NCBI GenBank assembly: GCA_900470095.1
Contig: UBZM01000016.1
Coordinates: 124,746-188,745 of the forward strand
Direction: 5' to 3'
Length of the DNA stretch: 64,000 nt
From: Hyphomicrobiales bacterium
GTDB lineage: Bacteria > Pseudomonadota > Alphaproteobacteria > Rhizobiales > Beijerinckiaceae
Below, in pieces: positions 8,529 through 16,383 of the stretch. The notes beneath the pieces are model-generated. The model searched no databases. It saw only the letters and a program-made list of their open reading frames with translations, and was not told the DNA's origin. Position 1 is the first letter of the stretch. Every line of letters begins with the position of its first letter. The translations under genes and the position numbers were made by a program.

Positions 8529-9071
8529 TCACATAGCCTCAGGGCCACGGCTCATCGCCGCGATGCCCGTGCGCGAGACTTCGGTGAGCCCGACCACGGT
8601 CATCAGCTTGATGAACCGCTCGATCTCCTCGGTCGAGCCCGTCAGCTCGAAGACGAAGGAGGTCAGGGAGGCATCGAGCGTCCGCGCGCCAAAAGCCGCC
8701 GCAAGCCGCATCGCCTCGACCCGATGGTCGCCCTTGCCGACGACCTTGACCAAGGCGAGCTCGCGCTCCAGCGCCTCGCCCTGCAGCGTCAGGTCGACGA
8801 CCCGGTGCACGGGCACCAGCCGGTCGAGATGCGCCTTGATCTGCTCGATGACGTTGGCGGTGCCGGACGTGACCACGGTGATGCGCGAGATGTGCTTCTC
8901 GTGCTCGGTTTCCGAGACGGTGAGGCTCTCGATATTGTAGCCGCGGCCCGAGAACAGCCCAGCGATGCGGGCAAGAACGCCCGGTTCATTGTCGACGATC
9001 ACTGCCAACGTGTGGCGAGCGACCGGCTGGATCTTGGGAGCGTTCGGATAATGCGTGGCTGACGTCGGCAT
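8529..9071 (-). CDS. ilvN: Acetolactate synthase small (regulatory) subunit
   Basis: A 180-residue regulatory subunit (called IlvN or IlvH) that binds the large subunit and confers valine feedback inhibition. The N-terminal ACT domain is clear (HTLAVIVDNEPGVLARIAGL, RGYNIESLTVSETEH), and the C-terminal domain includes VKVVGKGDHRVEAMRLAAAF. Its ilvB partner lies on the same strand but is separated by a racemase and a GST gene, an unusual spacing for this pair. Confidence 0.95.
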   Translation of the reverse strand: MPTSATHYPNAPKIQPVARHTLAVIVDNEPGVLARIAGLFSGRGYNIESLTVSETEHEKHISRITVVTSGTANVIEQIKAHLDRLVPVHRVVDLTLQGEALERELALVKVVGKGDHRVEAMRLAAAFGARTLDASLTSFVFELTGSTEEIERFIKLMTVVGLTEVSRTGIAAMSRGPEAM

Positions 9072-9105
9072 CGGACACCTGCAGGAGCTGAAGCGGAATT
9101 CGGAA

Positions 9106-9795
9106 CTAGACGTGACGGAGATTGGCGGTGGCGGGCTCGTCGACCTCGTCCTGGGCTACGATCCAGGGTTCGGCCAGGGCGGCCTTCAGCCAGTCCCGAT
9201 AAGAGGGATGGTCGAGTACCGCGGCCATATAGGCGGCACTGACCGGATCGACCGGGATCGCGTAGGTATCGAGTCTGGTGACGATCGGCGCATACATGGC
9301 GTCGGCTGCGGAGAAGGCGCCGTAGAGGAAAGGGCCTCCTTCCGCCTCGCCGAAGCGGGAGCGAGCCTCGCACCAAAGCGCGGTGATGCGTGCGACATCC
9401 CTGGCGACGTCGACCCCACGATCGCGTGCAGCAAAGCGCTTGCCGAGATTCATCGGACAGGCCCGGCGCAACGCAAAGAAGCCGGCATGCATCTCGCTGG
9501 ACATGGCACGGGCATGGGCTCGCGCCGCCCGGTTCCTCGGCCAGACCCCGAGGTCGGGATGGCTGTCATGCAGATATTCCATGATCGCGAGCGTCTCCCA
9601 CGTCGCGATATCCCCGTCGACCAGCGTCGGCACGGTGCCGCCGCTGCCGGGAGCCTCGGCGAAGATCGCCTCCTTGAAGCCGGGCGCGTCGAGCAGGACG
9701 AGCGTCTCATCGAAGGCAATGCCCTTGGCACGGAGCAGGAACCAGGCCCGCAACGACCATGACGAGTAGCACTTGTTTCCAATCAGGAGCTTCAT
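9106..9795 (-). CDS. Glutathione S-transferase family protein
   Basis: A 229-residue GST-like protein. The N-terminal thioredoxin-fold domain has the active-site region GNKCYSSWSLRAWFLLRAKG and the cis-proline/Ser-binding segment GGTVPTLVDGDIATWETLAI; an all-helical C-terminal domain follows. The start is the ATG at 9795, overlapping the stop of the racemase gene by four bases (ATGA); the longer frame upstream is antisense noise. It lies between the racemase and ilvN and may be co-transcribed with the branched-chain genes. The substrate is unknown. Confidence 0.85.
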   Translation of the reverse strand: MKLLIGNKCYSSWSLRAWFLLRAKGIAFDETLVLLDAPGFKEAIFAEAPGSGGTVPTLVDGDIATWETLAIMEYLHDSHPDLGVWPRNRAARAHARAMSSEMHAGFFALRRACPMNLGKRFAARDRGVDVARDVARITALWCEARSRFGEAEGGPFLYGAFSAADAMYAPIVTRLDTYAIPVDPVSAAYMAAVLDHPSYRDWLKAALAEPWIVAQDEVDEPATANLRHV

Positions 9796-10499
9796 GCCGC
9801 CTGGCTCGCCATTTCCTGGCTGAAATCGAGTGCGGCTTCGACATGCAACGCCGTCGTGTCGAAGACCGGGATGTCGAAATCGGCCTGCGAGACCAGGAGG
9901 GTGATCTCGGTGCAACCAAGGATCACGCCATCGGCGCCCTGCCTTACGGCCGCTGCGACGATATCGAGATAGCGCGCCTTCGAGGCAGGCTCGATCCGGC
10001 CACGGCAGAGCTCCTCGTAGATGATGCGATGGACATCGTCGCGTTGTTCCGCATCAGGAACCATGGCCTCGACGCCGAATGCGGCGAGCCGCTCCCGATA
10101 GAAGGCCTGCTCCATCGTGAAGCGCGTGGCCAGCAGCAGCGGCCGCCGCGACGGGCTCTTGCGGATCGCCGTCGCGGTCACGTCCGCCAGATGCAGGAAG
10201 GGCACGCGTGTCGCGGCCGTGATCCGGTCCGCGAGCTTGTGCATCGTATTGGTGCAGAGCAGGATACAGTTCACACCCGCCCGCTCCAGCCGGATGGCGC
10301 TGTCGGCCAGGAGATGGCCGGCCGCAGCCCAGTCGCCGCTCGCCTGCATCTCGGCGATCGGTGCGAAATCGAGCGAATGCAGCAGCACATCCGCCGAGTG
10401 CAGCCCGCCCCGAAGGGCGCGCACCCGTTCATTGAGCAGCCGGTAGTAAACCGCAGTCGATTCCCAGCTCATGCCGCCGATCAGGCCGATCGTGCTCAT
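9792..10499 (-). CDS. Aspartate/glutamate racemase family protein
   Basis: A 235-residue member of the cofactor-independent amino-acid racemase family (YgeA/RacX-like). The N-terminus MSTIGLIGGMSWESTAVYYR and both catalytic-cysteine motifs are present: LLCTNTMHKLA near residue 82 and LGCTEITLLV near residue 195. Such enzymes interconvert L- and D-amino acids, often with broad specificity. It begins 30 bp after ilvB and overlaps the GST gene. Its place inside a branched-chain biosynthetic unit suggests, but does not prove, an amino-acid substrate related to that pathway. Confidence 0.88.
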   Translation of the reverse strand: MSTIGLIGGMSWESTAVYYRLLNERVRALRGGLHSADVLLHSLDFAPIAEMQASGDWAAAGHLLADSAIRLERAGVNCILLCTNTMHKLADRITAATRVPFLHLADVTATAIRKSPSRRPLLLATRFTMEQAFYRERLAAFGVEAMVPDAEQRDDVHRIIYEELCRGRIEPASKARYLDIVAAAVRQGADGVILGCTEITLLVSQADFDIPVFDTTALHVEAALDFSQEMASQAA

Positions 10500-10529
10500 G
10501 TCCTCATCCTCTCGCCTGCTCGCTGAACG

Positions 10530-12290
10530 TCAGACAAGCTGCTTGCCCTTGGCGTCGATGATATCGCCCGTATTTCCCTCGAAGTCGGGCAGGATCATCT
10601 CGTTATGAGCCTTGCCCGACGGGATCATCGGGAAGCAGTTCTCTTCCTTCGCCACGAGGCAGTCGAAGATCACCGGCTTTGGCGTATCGATCATCTCGCG
10701 GATCGCGTCATCGAGCTGCTCCGGATCCGAGCAGCGGATGCCATGGCCGCCATAGGCTTCGGCGAGCTTCACGAAATCGGGCAAGGAAGCTGAATAGCTC
10801 TCAGAATAGCGCCCGCCATGCAGCAGTTCCTGCCACTGCCGGACCATACCCATGTATTCGTTGTTCAGGATGAAGATCTTGACCGGCAGCCGGTGCTGCA
10901 CTGCCGTCGACATCTCCTGCATATTCATCAGGATCGATGCTTCGCCGGCGATGTCGACGACGAGGGACTTCGGATGGGCCATCTGCACGCCGATCGCCGC
11001 CGGCAGGCCGTAGCCCATGGTTCCAAGTCCGCCGGAGGTCATCCAGCGGTTCGGCTCCTGGAAGTGGAAATACTGTGCTGCCCACATCTGGTGCTGGCCG
11101 ACCTCAGTGGTGATGTAGGTGTCGCGGTCCTTGGTCAGTTCATAGAGCCGCTCGATCGCGTATTGCGGCTTGATGACAGCGCCGGACTGCTTGTAGCCAA
11201 GGCTGTCGCGCGCGCGCCAACCGTCGATCTGCCCCCACCAGCCTTTCAAGGCCTCCTTGTCGACCTGCGGGCTGGTCTCACGCCAGATGCGAACCATGTC
11301 CTCGAGCACATGTGCGCAATCGCCCACGATGCCGATATCGATCTTGACGTTCTTGTTGATCGAGGACGGGTCGATATCGACATGGATCTTCTTCGAGCGC
11401 GGCGAAAAGGCGTCGAGCCGGCCGGTGATGCGGTCGTCGAAGCGCGCGCCGATATTGATCATGACGTCGCAGTCATGCATCGCCAGATTGGCTTCGTAGG
11501 TGCCGTGCATGCCCAGCATGCCAAGCCATTGCTTGTCGGCTGCGGGGAAAGCGCCCAGACCCATCAGCGTCGAGGTGACGGGATAGCCGGTCAGCCGCGC
11601 CAATTCGCGCAGCAGCGCGGAAGCGTGCGTGCCCGAATTGATGACACCGCCACCGGTGTAGAAGACCGGCCGTTTGGCCTTGGCCATCAGCTCGACCGCC
11701 GCCTTGATCTTGTTGAGGTCACCCTTGACGGTCGGACGATAGGTCTTGTGCTGGTTGTCGCGCGGACGGGTGTACTCGCCCTTTGCGAACTGAATATCTT
11801 TCGGGATGTCGACGACGACCGGCCCCGGACGACCATTGGCCGCGACATAGAACGCCTCGTGCAGGATGCGCGGCAGATCCGCGATGCTCTTCACGAGATA
11901 ATTATGCTTGGTGCAGGATCGCGTGATGCCGACCGTATCGCATTCCTGGAAGGCGTCGGAGCCGATCAGATGCGTCGGAACCTGCCCGGTGATGACGACA
12001 ACCGGGATCGAGTCGAGCAATGCGTCAGTCAGCCCGGTGACGGCGTTGGTCGCACCGGGACCGGAGGTCACCAGGACGCAACCAACCTTGCCCGACGAGC
12101 GTGCATAGCCCTCCGCTGAATGGACGGCACCCTGCTCGTGCCGGACCAGAATGTGCTTCACCTTGTCCTGGAGGAAGAGCGCGTCATAGATCGGCAGCAC
12201 AGCGCCGCCGGGGTAGCCGAACAGGTGTTCGACGCCTTGATCCTGAAGCGCGCGGACGACCATTTCCGCGCCGGTCATCATCTCGCTCAT
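10530..12290 (-). CDS. ilvB: Acetolactate synthase large (catalytic) subunit
   Basis: A 586-residue thiamine-diphosphate enzyme making acetolactate or acetohydroxybutyrate, the first common step of valine, leucine and isoleucine synthesis. The catalytic Glu region is FGYPGGAVLPIYD, then RHEQGAVHSAEGYARSSG. The PYR, central and PP domains follow in order. In the PP domain the motif reads IAGEASILMNMQEM, with Glu where the GD-x-S motif of many homologues has Asp as Mg2+ ligand. The QWQELLHGGRYSESY segment is typical. The gene is preceded by an attenuator (12337-12444) and followed by racemase, GST and ilvN genes. Confidence 0.97.
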   Translation of the reverse strand: MSEMMTGAEMVVRALQDQGVEHLFGYPGGAVLPIYDALFLQDKVKHILVRHEQGAVHSAEGYARSSGKVGCVLVTSGPGATNAVTGLTDALLDSIPVVVITGQVPTHLIGSDAFQECDTVGITRSCTKHNYLVKSIADLPRILHEAFYVAANGRPGPVVVDIPKDIQFAKGEYTRPRDNQHKTYRPTVKGDLNKIKAAVELMAKAKRPVFYTGGGVINSGTHASALLRELARLTGYPVTSTLMGLGAFPAADKQWLGMLGMHGTYEANLAMHDCDVMINIGARFDDRITGRLDAFSPRSKKIHVDIDPSSINKNVKIDIGIVGDCAHVLEDMVRIWRETSPQVDKEALKGWWGQIDGWRARDSLGYKQSGAVIKPQYAIERLYELTKDRDTYITTEVGQHQMWAAQYFHFQEPNRWMTSGGLGTMGYGLPAAIGVQMAHPKSLVVDIAGEASILMNMQEMSTAVQHRLPVKIFILNNEYMGMVRQWQELLHGGRYSESYSASLPDFVKLAEAYGGHGIRCSDPEQLDDAIREMIDTPKPVIFDCLVAKEENCFPMIPSGKAHNEMILPDFEGNTGDIIDAKGKQLV

Positions 12291-12336
12291 GTCGTTCTCC
12301 TCGGGGGTCTTCGGTTCAGTTCAGGGAAAATGGGCA

Positions 12337-12361
12337 ATAAAAAAGGCCCTCGGAGGGGCCT
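12337..12361 (-). terminator. Attenuator (intrinsic terminator) in the ilvB leader
   Basis: On the minus strand AGGCCC..GGGCCT forms a GC-rich stem followed by TTTTTT, 47 bp before the ilvB ATG. It lies between the leader peptide and the structural gene, the position of a transcription attenuator. Confidence 0.8.
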
Positions 12362-12365
12362 GGGC

Positions 12366-12420
12366 GTGCGCTGGCGTCAGGGGCCAAGCGGTTTGTTCAA
12401 CCGCCCCCCTACCAGCGCAC
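12366..12420 (-). promoter_or_regulatory. Leader stem-loop overlapping the leader peptide codons
   Basis: The arms GTGCGCTGG (12420-12412) and CCAGCGCAC (12374-12366) pair perfectly and enclose a second hairpin, GCGGTT with AACCGC (12404-12388). The 5' arm is made of the Val-Arg-Trp codons at the end of the leader peptide, so a stalled ribosome would disrupt it. The next hairpin downstream is the terminator. Confidence 0.65.
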
Positions 12421-12444
12421 CCGTACGAGAATAAGCTTGCGCAT
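12409..12444 (-). CDS. ilvB leader peptide (attenuation peptide)
   Basis: An 11-codon frame, MRKLILVRVRW, with five of eleven codons for Leu, Ile or Val, ending in TAG. It lies 118 bp before ilvB and directly ahead of a long stem-loop and an intrinsic terminator. Leader peptides rich in the regulated amino acids, with a terminator between peptide and gene, are the established arrangement for attenuation of branched-chain amino acid operons in proteobacteria. Too short to be found by length-based gene calling. The sensing role is inferred from codon content and layout. Confidence 0.75.
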   Translation of the reverse strand: MRKLILVRVRW

Positions 12445-12608
12445 TGCGCCCGACACCCTTTGCAATAGTTGCGGCACGCTAGACGACCGATTTGGCATGG
12501 TCAAGCCGCAAAAGCTCATGGCCGTCAGTTCCGAAAATCCCATGACGAAAGGGAACACTTTTTCAAGAACGGCCTTGCTAAGGTCCTTGCGCGCGAAACG
12601 GGGCCGCC

Positions 12609-14069
12609 ATGTATCAGGAAGTGCACACCGAGAATATTGTCGAACGCGCCCATGCGCCAGAAGTGGCCGAACTTCTGCAGCGCTTTGCCCTGCATGCGCC
12701 TGGCGCAGGCGGCGTGCCTTACGAGGCGCTGCTCCAGGACCTCATGCCCCGCTTCGGCGACGATCTCATGGTCTGTGTCCCGACCGGAGACGGCGACTAT
12801 CGCTATGAGCATTACGGCCGCGAAATCACACGCTATGTCGGCGGCAGCAGGCAGGGCGAACGGATCTCGCAGATGACCCCTCAGGTCGCCCGGTTCACGA
12901 TCCAGTGCTATGATCAGGCCCTGATGCACGGCAAGCCGACGTACACGGTGCATCGCTCGCTCAAGACCGTCCGGGTCTGCCTCTGGGAGAGACTCGTCCT
13001 GCCGACCACCGGCGCCAATGGTGACCGCTTCCTTGTCGTCTTCAGTCGGCCGCTGCAATTCCGCGAGGAACTGCTGACCACGGTTCTGGAAACCTCGCCC
13101 AGCGGCATTGTCGCATTGCGGGCCGTGCGCGACGATGACGGCAACATTGAGCGCACGATCATCATCACCGCCAATCGACGAGCCGCTCTGATGGCCGGTC
13201 ATCCCGACGAGAACCTGCTCGATACGGACGCCCGCACGAGCCTGCCCTTCCTCTCTGACGCCATGATCTGGCGCCGCTGCCTCTATGCCATCGAGCTGCG
13301 CCGCAATGACATCTTCGAATCCAGCTTTACCGTGAATGGCCGTGAGATCTGGCTCCAACTCGCGCTGGCTCCGCTCGGCGATGGGCTGGTGATCACGCTC
13401 ACCGACATCTCCGAGCTGATGATCGCCAACCTGACGCTGCAGAGCCGTGCCGCGACGCTGGCGCTCGAGATCGGGCGGGAGCGCGCAACCCGGCGTGCGC
13501 TGTCACATGAAATCGGCCAACGCGAGGAACGCGAGCAGGAACTGCGCCGCCTTGCCGAGACAGATCCGCTGACCGCACTCCTCAACCGGCGCTCCTTTAT
13601 CGAGAAGGCCAATCTCGAAATCCTCGCCTGCGAAACCGATGGTGACGATGCGTCCCTGATCATCGTCGACATCGACCACTTCAAGAGCGTCAACGACACC
13701 CATGGCCATGTCGCGGGCGATGCGGTGATCAGAGCCTTCGCCGATGTCCTGCTAGGCCTGGTCAGGCCCGAGCGCGATCTGGTGGGGCGTTTCGGCGGGG
13801 AGGAGTTCGCCGTCTTCCTGCCGCGCACGGGCTCCGCCGCCGCCATGCGCATCGCCCATCGAATCCAGGATGCGCTGGCGATGCGCGAGCTGCCGACCTC
13901 CGAGACGATGTCCCTGCGTGTGACCGCGAGCCTCGGGGTCGCGACCCGCGAGGGTGCGGAGAGCTTCGCGGAGTTCTTTGCGCGCGCCGACAGCGCCCTA
14001 TACCGCGCCAAACATGAAGGCCGTGACTGCATCCGCTTCGCTGGGACAGACGTCGCCGAGGCCGCCTGA
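12609..14069 (+). CDS. Diguanylate cyclase (GGDEF) with an N-terminal sensor region
   Basis: A 486-residue soluble diguanylate cyclase. The last 170 residues form a GGDEF domain starting at ETDPLTALLNRRSFIEKA, with metal-binding DIDHFKSVNDTHGH and the active motif GGEEF at 396-400. The product-inhibition site is degenerate: the residues before the motif read RPERDLVGRF, so the RxxD spacing is off by one. Residues 1-290 lack a membrane segment; part (VLETSPSGIVALRAVRDDDG to ITLTDISEL) looks PAS-like, followed by a coiled-coil linker. The ilvB leader lies divergently upstream. The input signal is unknown. Confidence 0.9.
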   Translation: MYQEVHTENIVERAHAPEVAELLQRFALHAPGAGGVPYEALLQDLMPRFGDDLMVCVPTGDGDYRYEHYGREITRYVGGSRQGERISQMTPQVARFTIQCYDQALMHGKPTYTVHRSLKTVRVCLWERLVLPTTGANGDRFLVVFSRPLQFREELLTTVLETSPSGIVALRAVRDDDGNIERTIIITANRRAALMAGHPDENLLDTDARTSLPFLSDAMIWRRCLYAIELRRNDIFESSFTVNGREIWLQLALAPLGDGLVITLTDISELMIANLTLQSRAATLALEIGRERATRRALSHEIGQREEREQELRRLAETDPLTALLNRRSFIEKANLEILACETDGDDASLIIVDIDHFKSVNDTHGHVAGDAVIRAFADVLLGLVRPERDLVGRFGGEEFAVFLPRTGSAAAMRIAHRIQDALAMRELPTSETMSLRVTASLGVATREGAESFAEFFARADSALYRAKHEGRDCIRFAGTDVAEAA

Positions 14070-14071
14070 TC

Positions 14072-14992
14072 TCAGGCCGGAGTCTTCAGCTCGCGCAGCG
14101 CAAAGCCGAGAGCCGCCTCAGGCGCTACCGCGGACCAGCCTGCCATCTGGTGACGGAACCATGTGACCTGCCGCTTCGCATAGGCGCGCGTGTCGGCCTG
14201 CCCCCTCGCAATGGCTTCATCGAGGCTGAGCGTCCCGTCGAGATAGGAGATCAGGCCGGGCACGCCATGCGCGCGCATGACCGGCAGGAGGGGATCGAGC
14301 CCGCGCGCCCGTAGCGCCGCAACCTCGTCAAGGGCGCCCTGCCCCATCATCTGCTCGAAGCGTCGATCGATGCGAGCGCGCACCAGGTCGCGTTCGGGAG
14401 CAACGAAGAGCCGGAGCAGCGCGCGCCCGTCCAGCGGACCCGGCTTTCGTGCGCCCTGAAAACTCGCCAGCGACCGTCCGGTCGCCGCAAAGACTTCCAG
14501 CGCTCTCATGATCCGCATGCGGTCGCTCGGCCGCAGCCGCCCGGCCATGACGGGATCGCAGCTTTGAAGTTCGCTATGAAGCGCAGCCGTCTCGCGCGCC
14601 TCGGCATGGGCACGAAAGGCCGAGCGAACCTCTTCGGGCACCGGCGGGATTTCCGAAAGGCCCTCGGTCAGCGCCTTGAAGTAGAGCCCCGTCCCGCCGA
14701 CCAGCACGGGAAGCGACCCGTTGCCCGCGAGCTCGTCGAGGATCGCGCGGACATCGGCGACATAGCGCATCGCCGAATGGTTCACGGCGCCGTCGACATG
14801 GCCATAGAGACGGTGAGGAACCATCGCCTCATCGTCGATCGTCGGCCGCGCGGTGATGATCCGCAGATCGGCATAGACCTGCATCGAATCCGCATTGACG
14901 ACTGTCCCGCCAAAGCGGCGCGCGATCTCGATCGCCAGCGCGGACTTGCCGCTCGCCGTAGGACCTGCGATGAGCACCGCCCTGTACGCCAC
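14072..14992 (-). CDS. miaA: tRNA dimethylallyltransferase
   Basis: A 306-residue enzyme that prenylates A37 of tRNAs reading UNN codons. The P-loop [15 protein letters not shown] and the substrate-binding [13 protein letters not shown] are near the N-terminus; [11 protein letters not shown] and the C-terminal [15 protein letters not shown] are also diagnostic. I place the start at GTG 14992 ([10 protein letters not shown]); TTG 14998 is possible and the longer frame overlaps serB. It is divergent from serB with only 18 bp between the start codons, and ends two bases from the convergent cyclase stop. Confidence 0.93.
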   Translation of the reverse strand: MAYRAVLIAGPTASGKSALAIEIARRFGGTVVNADSMQVYADLRIITARPTIDDEAMVPHRLYGHVDGAVNHSAMRYVADVRAILDELAGNGSLPVLVGGTGLYFKALTEGLSEIPPVPEEVRSAFRAHAEARETAALHSELQSCDPVMAGRLRPSDRMRIMRALEVFAATGRSLASFQGARKPGPLDGRALLRLFVAPERDLVRARIDRRFEQMMGQGALDEVAALRARGLDPLLPVMRAHGVPGLISYLDGTLSLDEAIARGQADTRAYAKRQVTWFRHQMAGWSAVAPEAALGFALRELKTPA

Positions 14993-15010
14993 GCTCAATC
15001 GGTCCTTCTC

Positions 15011-15898
15011 ATGCTCGTCGCGACACTTGTTTCCGCTCACGGCCAGGCGCTGGTGAGCGACGCCCTGCTGACGCGTCTCGCCAATGCCGTATCCGGCGTA
15101 ACCCGGCAAGCCCGCCTCGATGGCGAGGTCGCAGCAGACCTCTTCGCGGATGGGCCGGACGTACGCAAGCTCGAAGCCGAGATTCGTGCAGCGCTCGACG
15201 GAAGCGCGGTCGATGTCATCGTCCAGCCGGCTGCGACGCGCCGCAAGGCGCTGTTCCTCGCCGACATGGATTCGACCATGATCGGTCAGGAATGCATCGA
15301 CGAACTTGCAGCCTATGTCGGGCTCAAGGACAAGGTCGCAAGCATCACCGAACGCGCCATGCGTGGCGAGATTGCTTTCGAGCCGGCGCTGCGCGAGCGC
15401 GTGGCGCTGCTGAAGGGCGTCCCGGCATCGGTCGTGGACGAAATCATCCGCGAGCGTATCACGCTGACTCCCGGAGGCCGGCAGCTGGTACGCACCATGC
15501 GCGCCAACGGGGCCTATACTGCGCTGGTCTCGGGTGGCTTCACCGTGTTCACGGGCCCGCTCGGCGCCACCATCGGCTTCGACGAGGATCGCTCCAACAC
15601 GCTCCTCGTCGCAAACGGCGTCCTGACCGGCGAAGTCGAAGCCCCGATCCTCGGCAAGCAGGCCAAGCTGGACTCGCTCGTCGAACTGCGCGAGCAGCGC
15701 AGCCTTTCACGGGCAGCAACCTTGGCCGTCGGCGACGGCGCCAACGATCTCGCGATGCTCGGCGAGGCCGGGCTTGGCATCGCCTTCAGAGCGAAACCGG
15801 CGGTTGCGGCCGCGGCAGATGCCCGGCTCGACCACGCGGACCTGACGGCTCTGCTCTACGCGCAGGGCTATCGCGGCGACGAGATCGTCAAGCACTAA
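15011..15898 (+). CDS. serB: Phosphoserine phosphatase
   Basis: A 295-residue HAD-superfamily enzyme of serine biosynthesis. A short N-terminal ACT-like region is followed by the catalytic motif [17 protein letters not shown], with nucleophile DMD, motif [13 protein letters not shown] and motif [19 protein letters not shown]. Length and motif order are standard for SerB. The start is ATG 15011, without a clear ribosome binding site. Its stop overlaps that of the convergent cupin gene by two bases. Confidence 0.95.
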   Translation: MLVATLVSAHGQALVSDALLTRLANAVSGVTRQARLDGEVAADLFADGPDVRKLEAEIRAALDGSAVDVIVQPAATRRKALFLADMDSTMIGQECIDELAAYVGLKDKVASITERAMRGEIAFEPALRERVALLKGVPASVVDEIIRERITLTPGGRQLVRTMRANGAYTALVSGGFTVFTGPLGATIGFDEDRSNTLLVANGVLTGEVEAPILGKQAKLDSLVELREQRSLSRAATLAVGDGANDLAMLGEAGLGIAFRAKPAVAAAADARLDHADLTALLYAQGYRGDEIVKH

Positions 15899-16236
15899 TC
15901 GACGATGAACAGCTTCGCGCCCCTGGGCGCCCGCGAGCGATGCGCTTCGGCCTGATCGGCGACCTGATAGCTCATGCCAGGCCGGAGCGTGAAGGCGCGC
16001 CCGTCCTCCAGCAATGTTTCCAGCTCACCTTCGAGGCAGAGCAGGACATGCCCCTTCGAGCACCAGTGGTCCGAGACGTAGCCCGCGGTGTACTCGACCA
16101 TGCGCACCCTGATCGCATTCTCCGAGGGCCCGAAGAAGCGCGTGCGCCAGATCGCCTCGCCCTCCTCGCCGGGATGGCGTTCCGGTTCCACTGAATTCCA
16201 GTCGACCGTTCCGAAAGGAATCTCGCTCATCCGCAT
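15895..16236 (-). CDS. Small cupin-fold protein (DHCW-motif type)
   Basis: A roughly 113-residue single-domain cupin. Features are RTRFFGPSENAIRVRMVEYT, the metal-site region YVSDHWCSKGHVLLCLEGEL and the second cupin motif LRPGMSYQVADQAEAHRS. The variant DHWC order resembles the group annotated as DHCW-motif cupins, of unknown function. I start at ATG 16236, 10 nt after GGAG; ATG 16230 is nearly as good. The stop overlaps the convergent serB stop. Metal binding is likely; the reaction is unknown. Confidence 0.75.
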   Translation of the reverse strand: MRMSEIPFGTVDWNSVEPERHPGEEGEAIWRTRFFGPSENAIRVRMVEYTAGYVSDHWCSKGHVLLCLEGELETLLEDGRAFTLRPGMSYQVADQAEAHRSRAPRGAKLFIVD

Positions 16237-16333
16237 CGCATAGCCACTCCGCTGCTCGTCGTCCTGATCGCACACCGGACAGAGCGTAACCAATGCAAAT
16301 TGCTCATCGGCGTGATCGCAATCCGCAGACATG

Positions 16334-16360
16334 AAAAGGGCGGCCACGAGGGCCGCCCTT
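16334..16360 (-). terminator. Rho-independent terminator of degP
   Basis: A perfect 10-bp stem (AAGGGCGGCC with GGCCGCCCTT, 5-nt loop) followed on the minus strand by TTTTC, 24 bp past the degP stop. Confidence 0.85.
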
Positions 16361-16383
16361 GAACCTGTCGAAGACCGGGTTGG

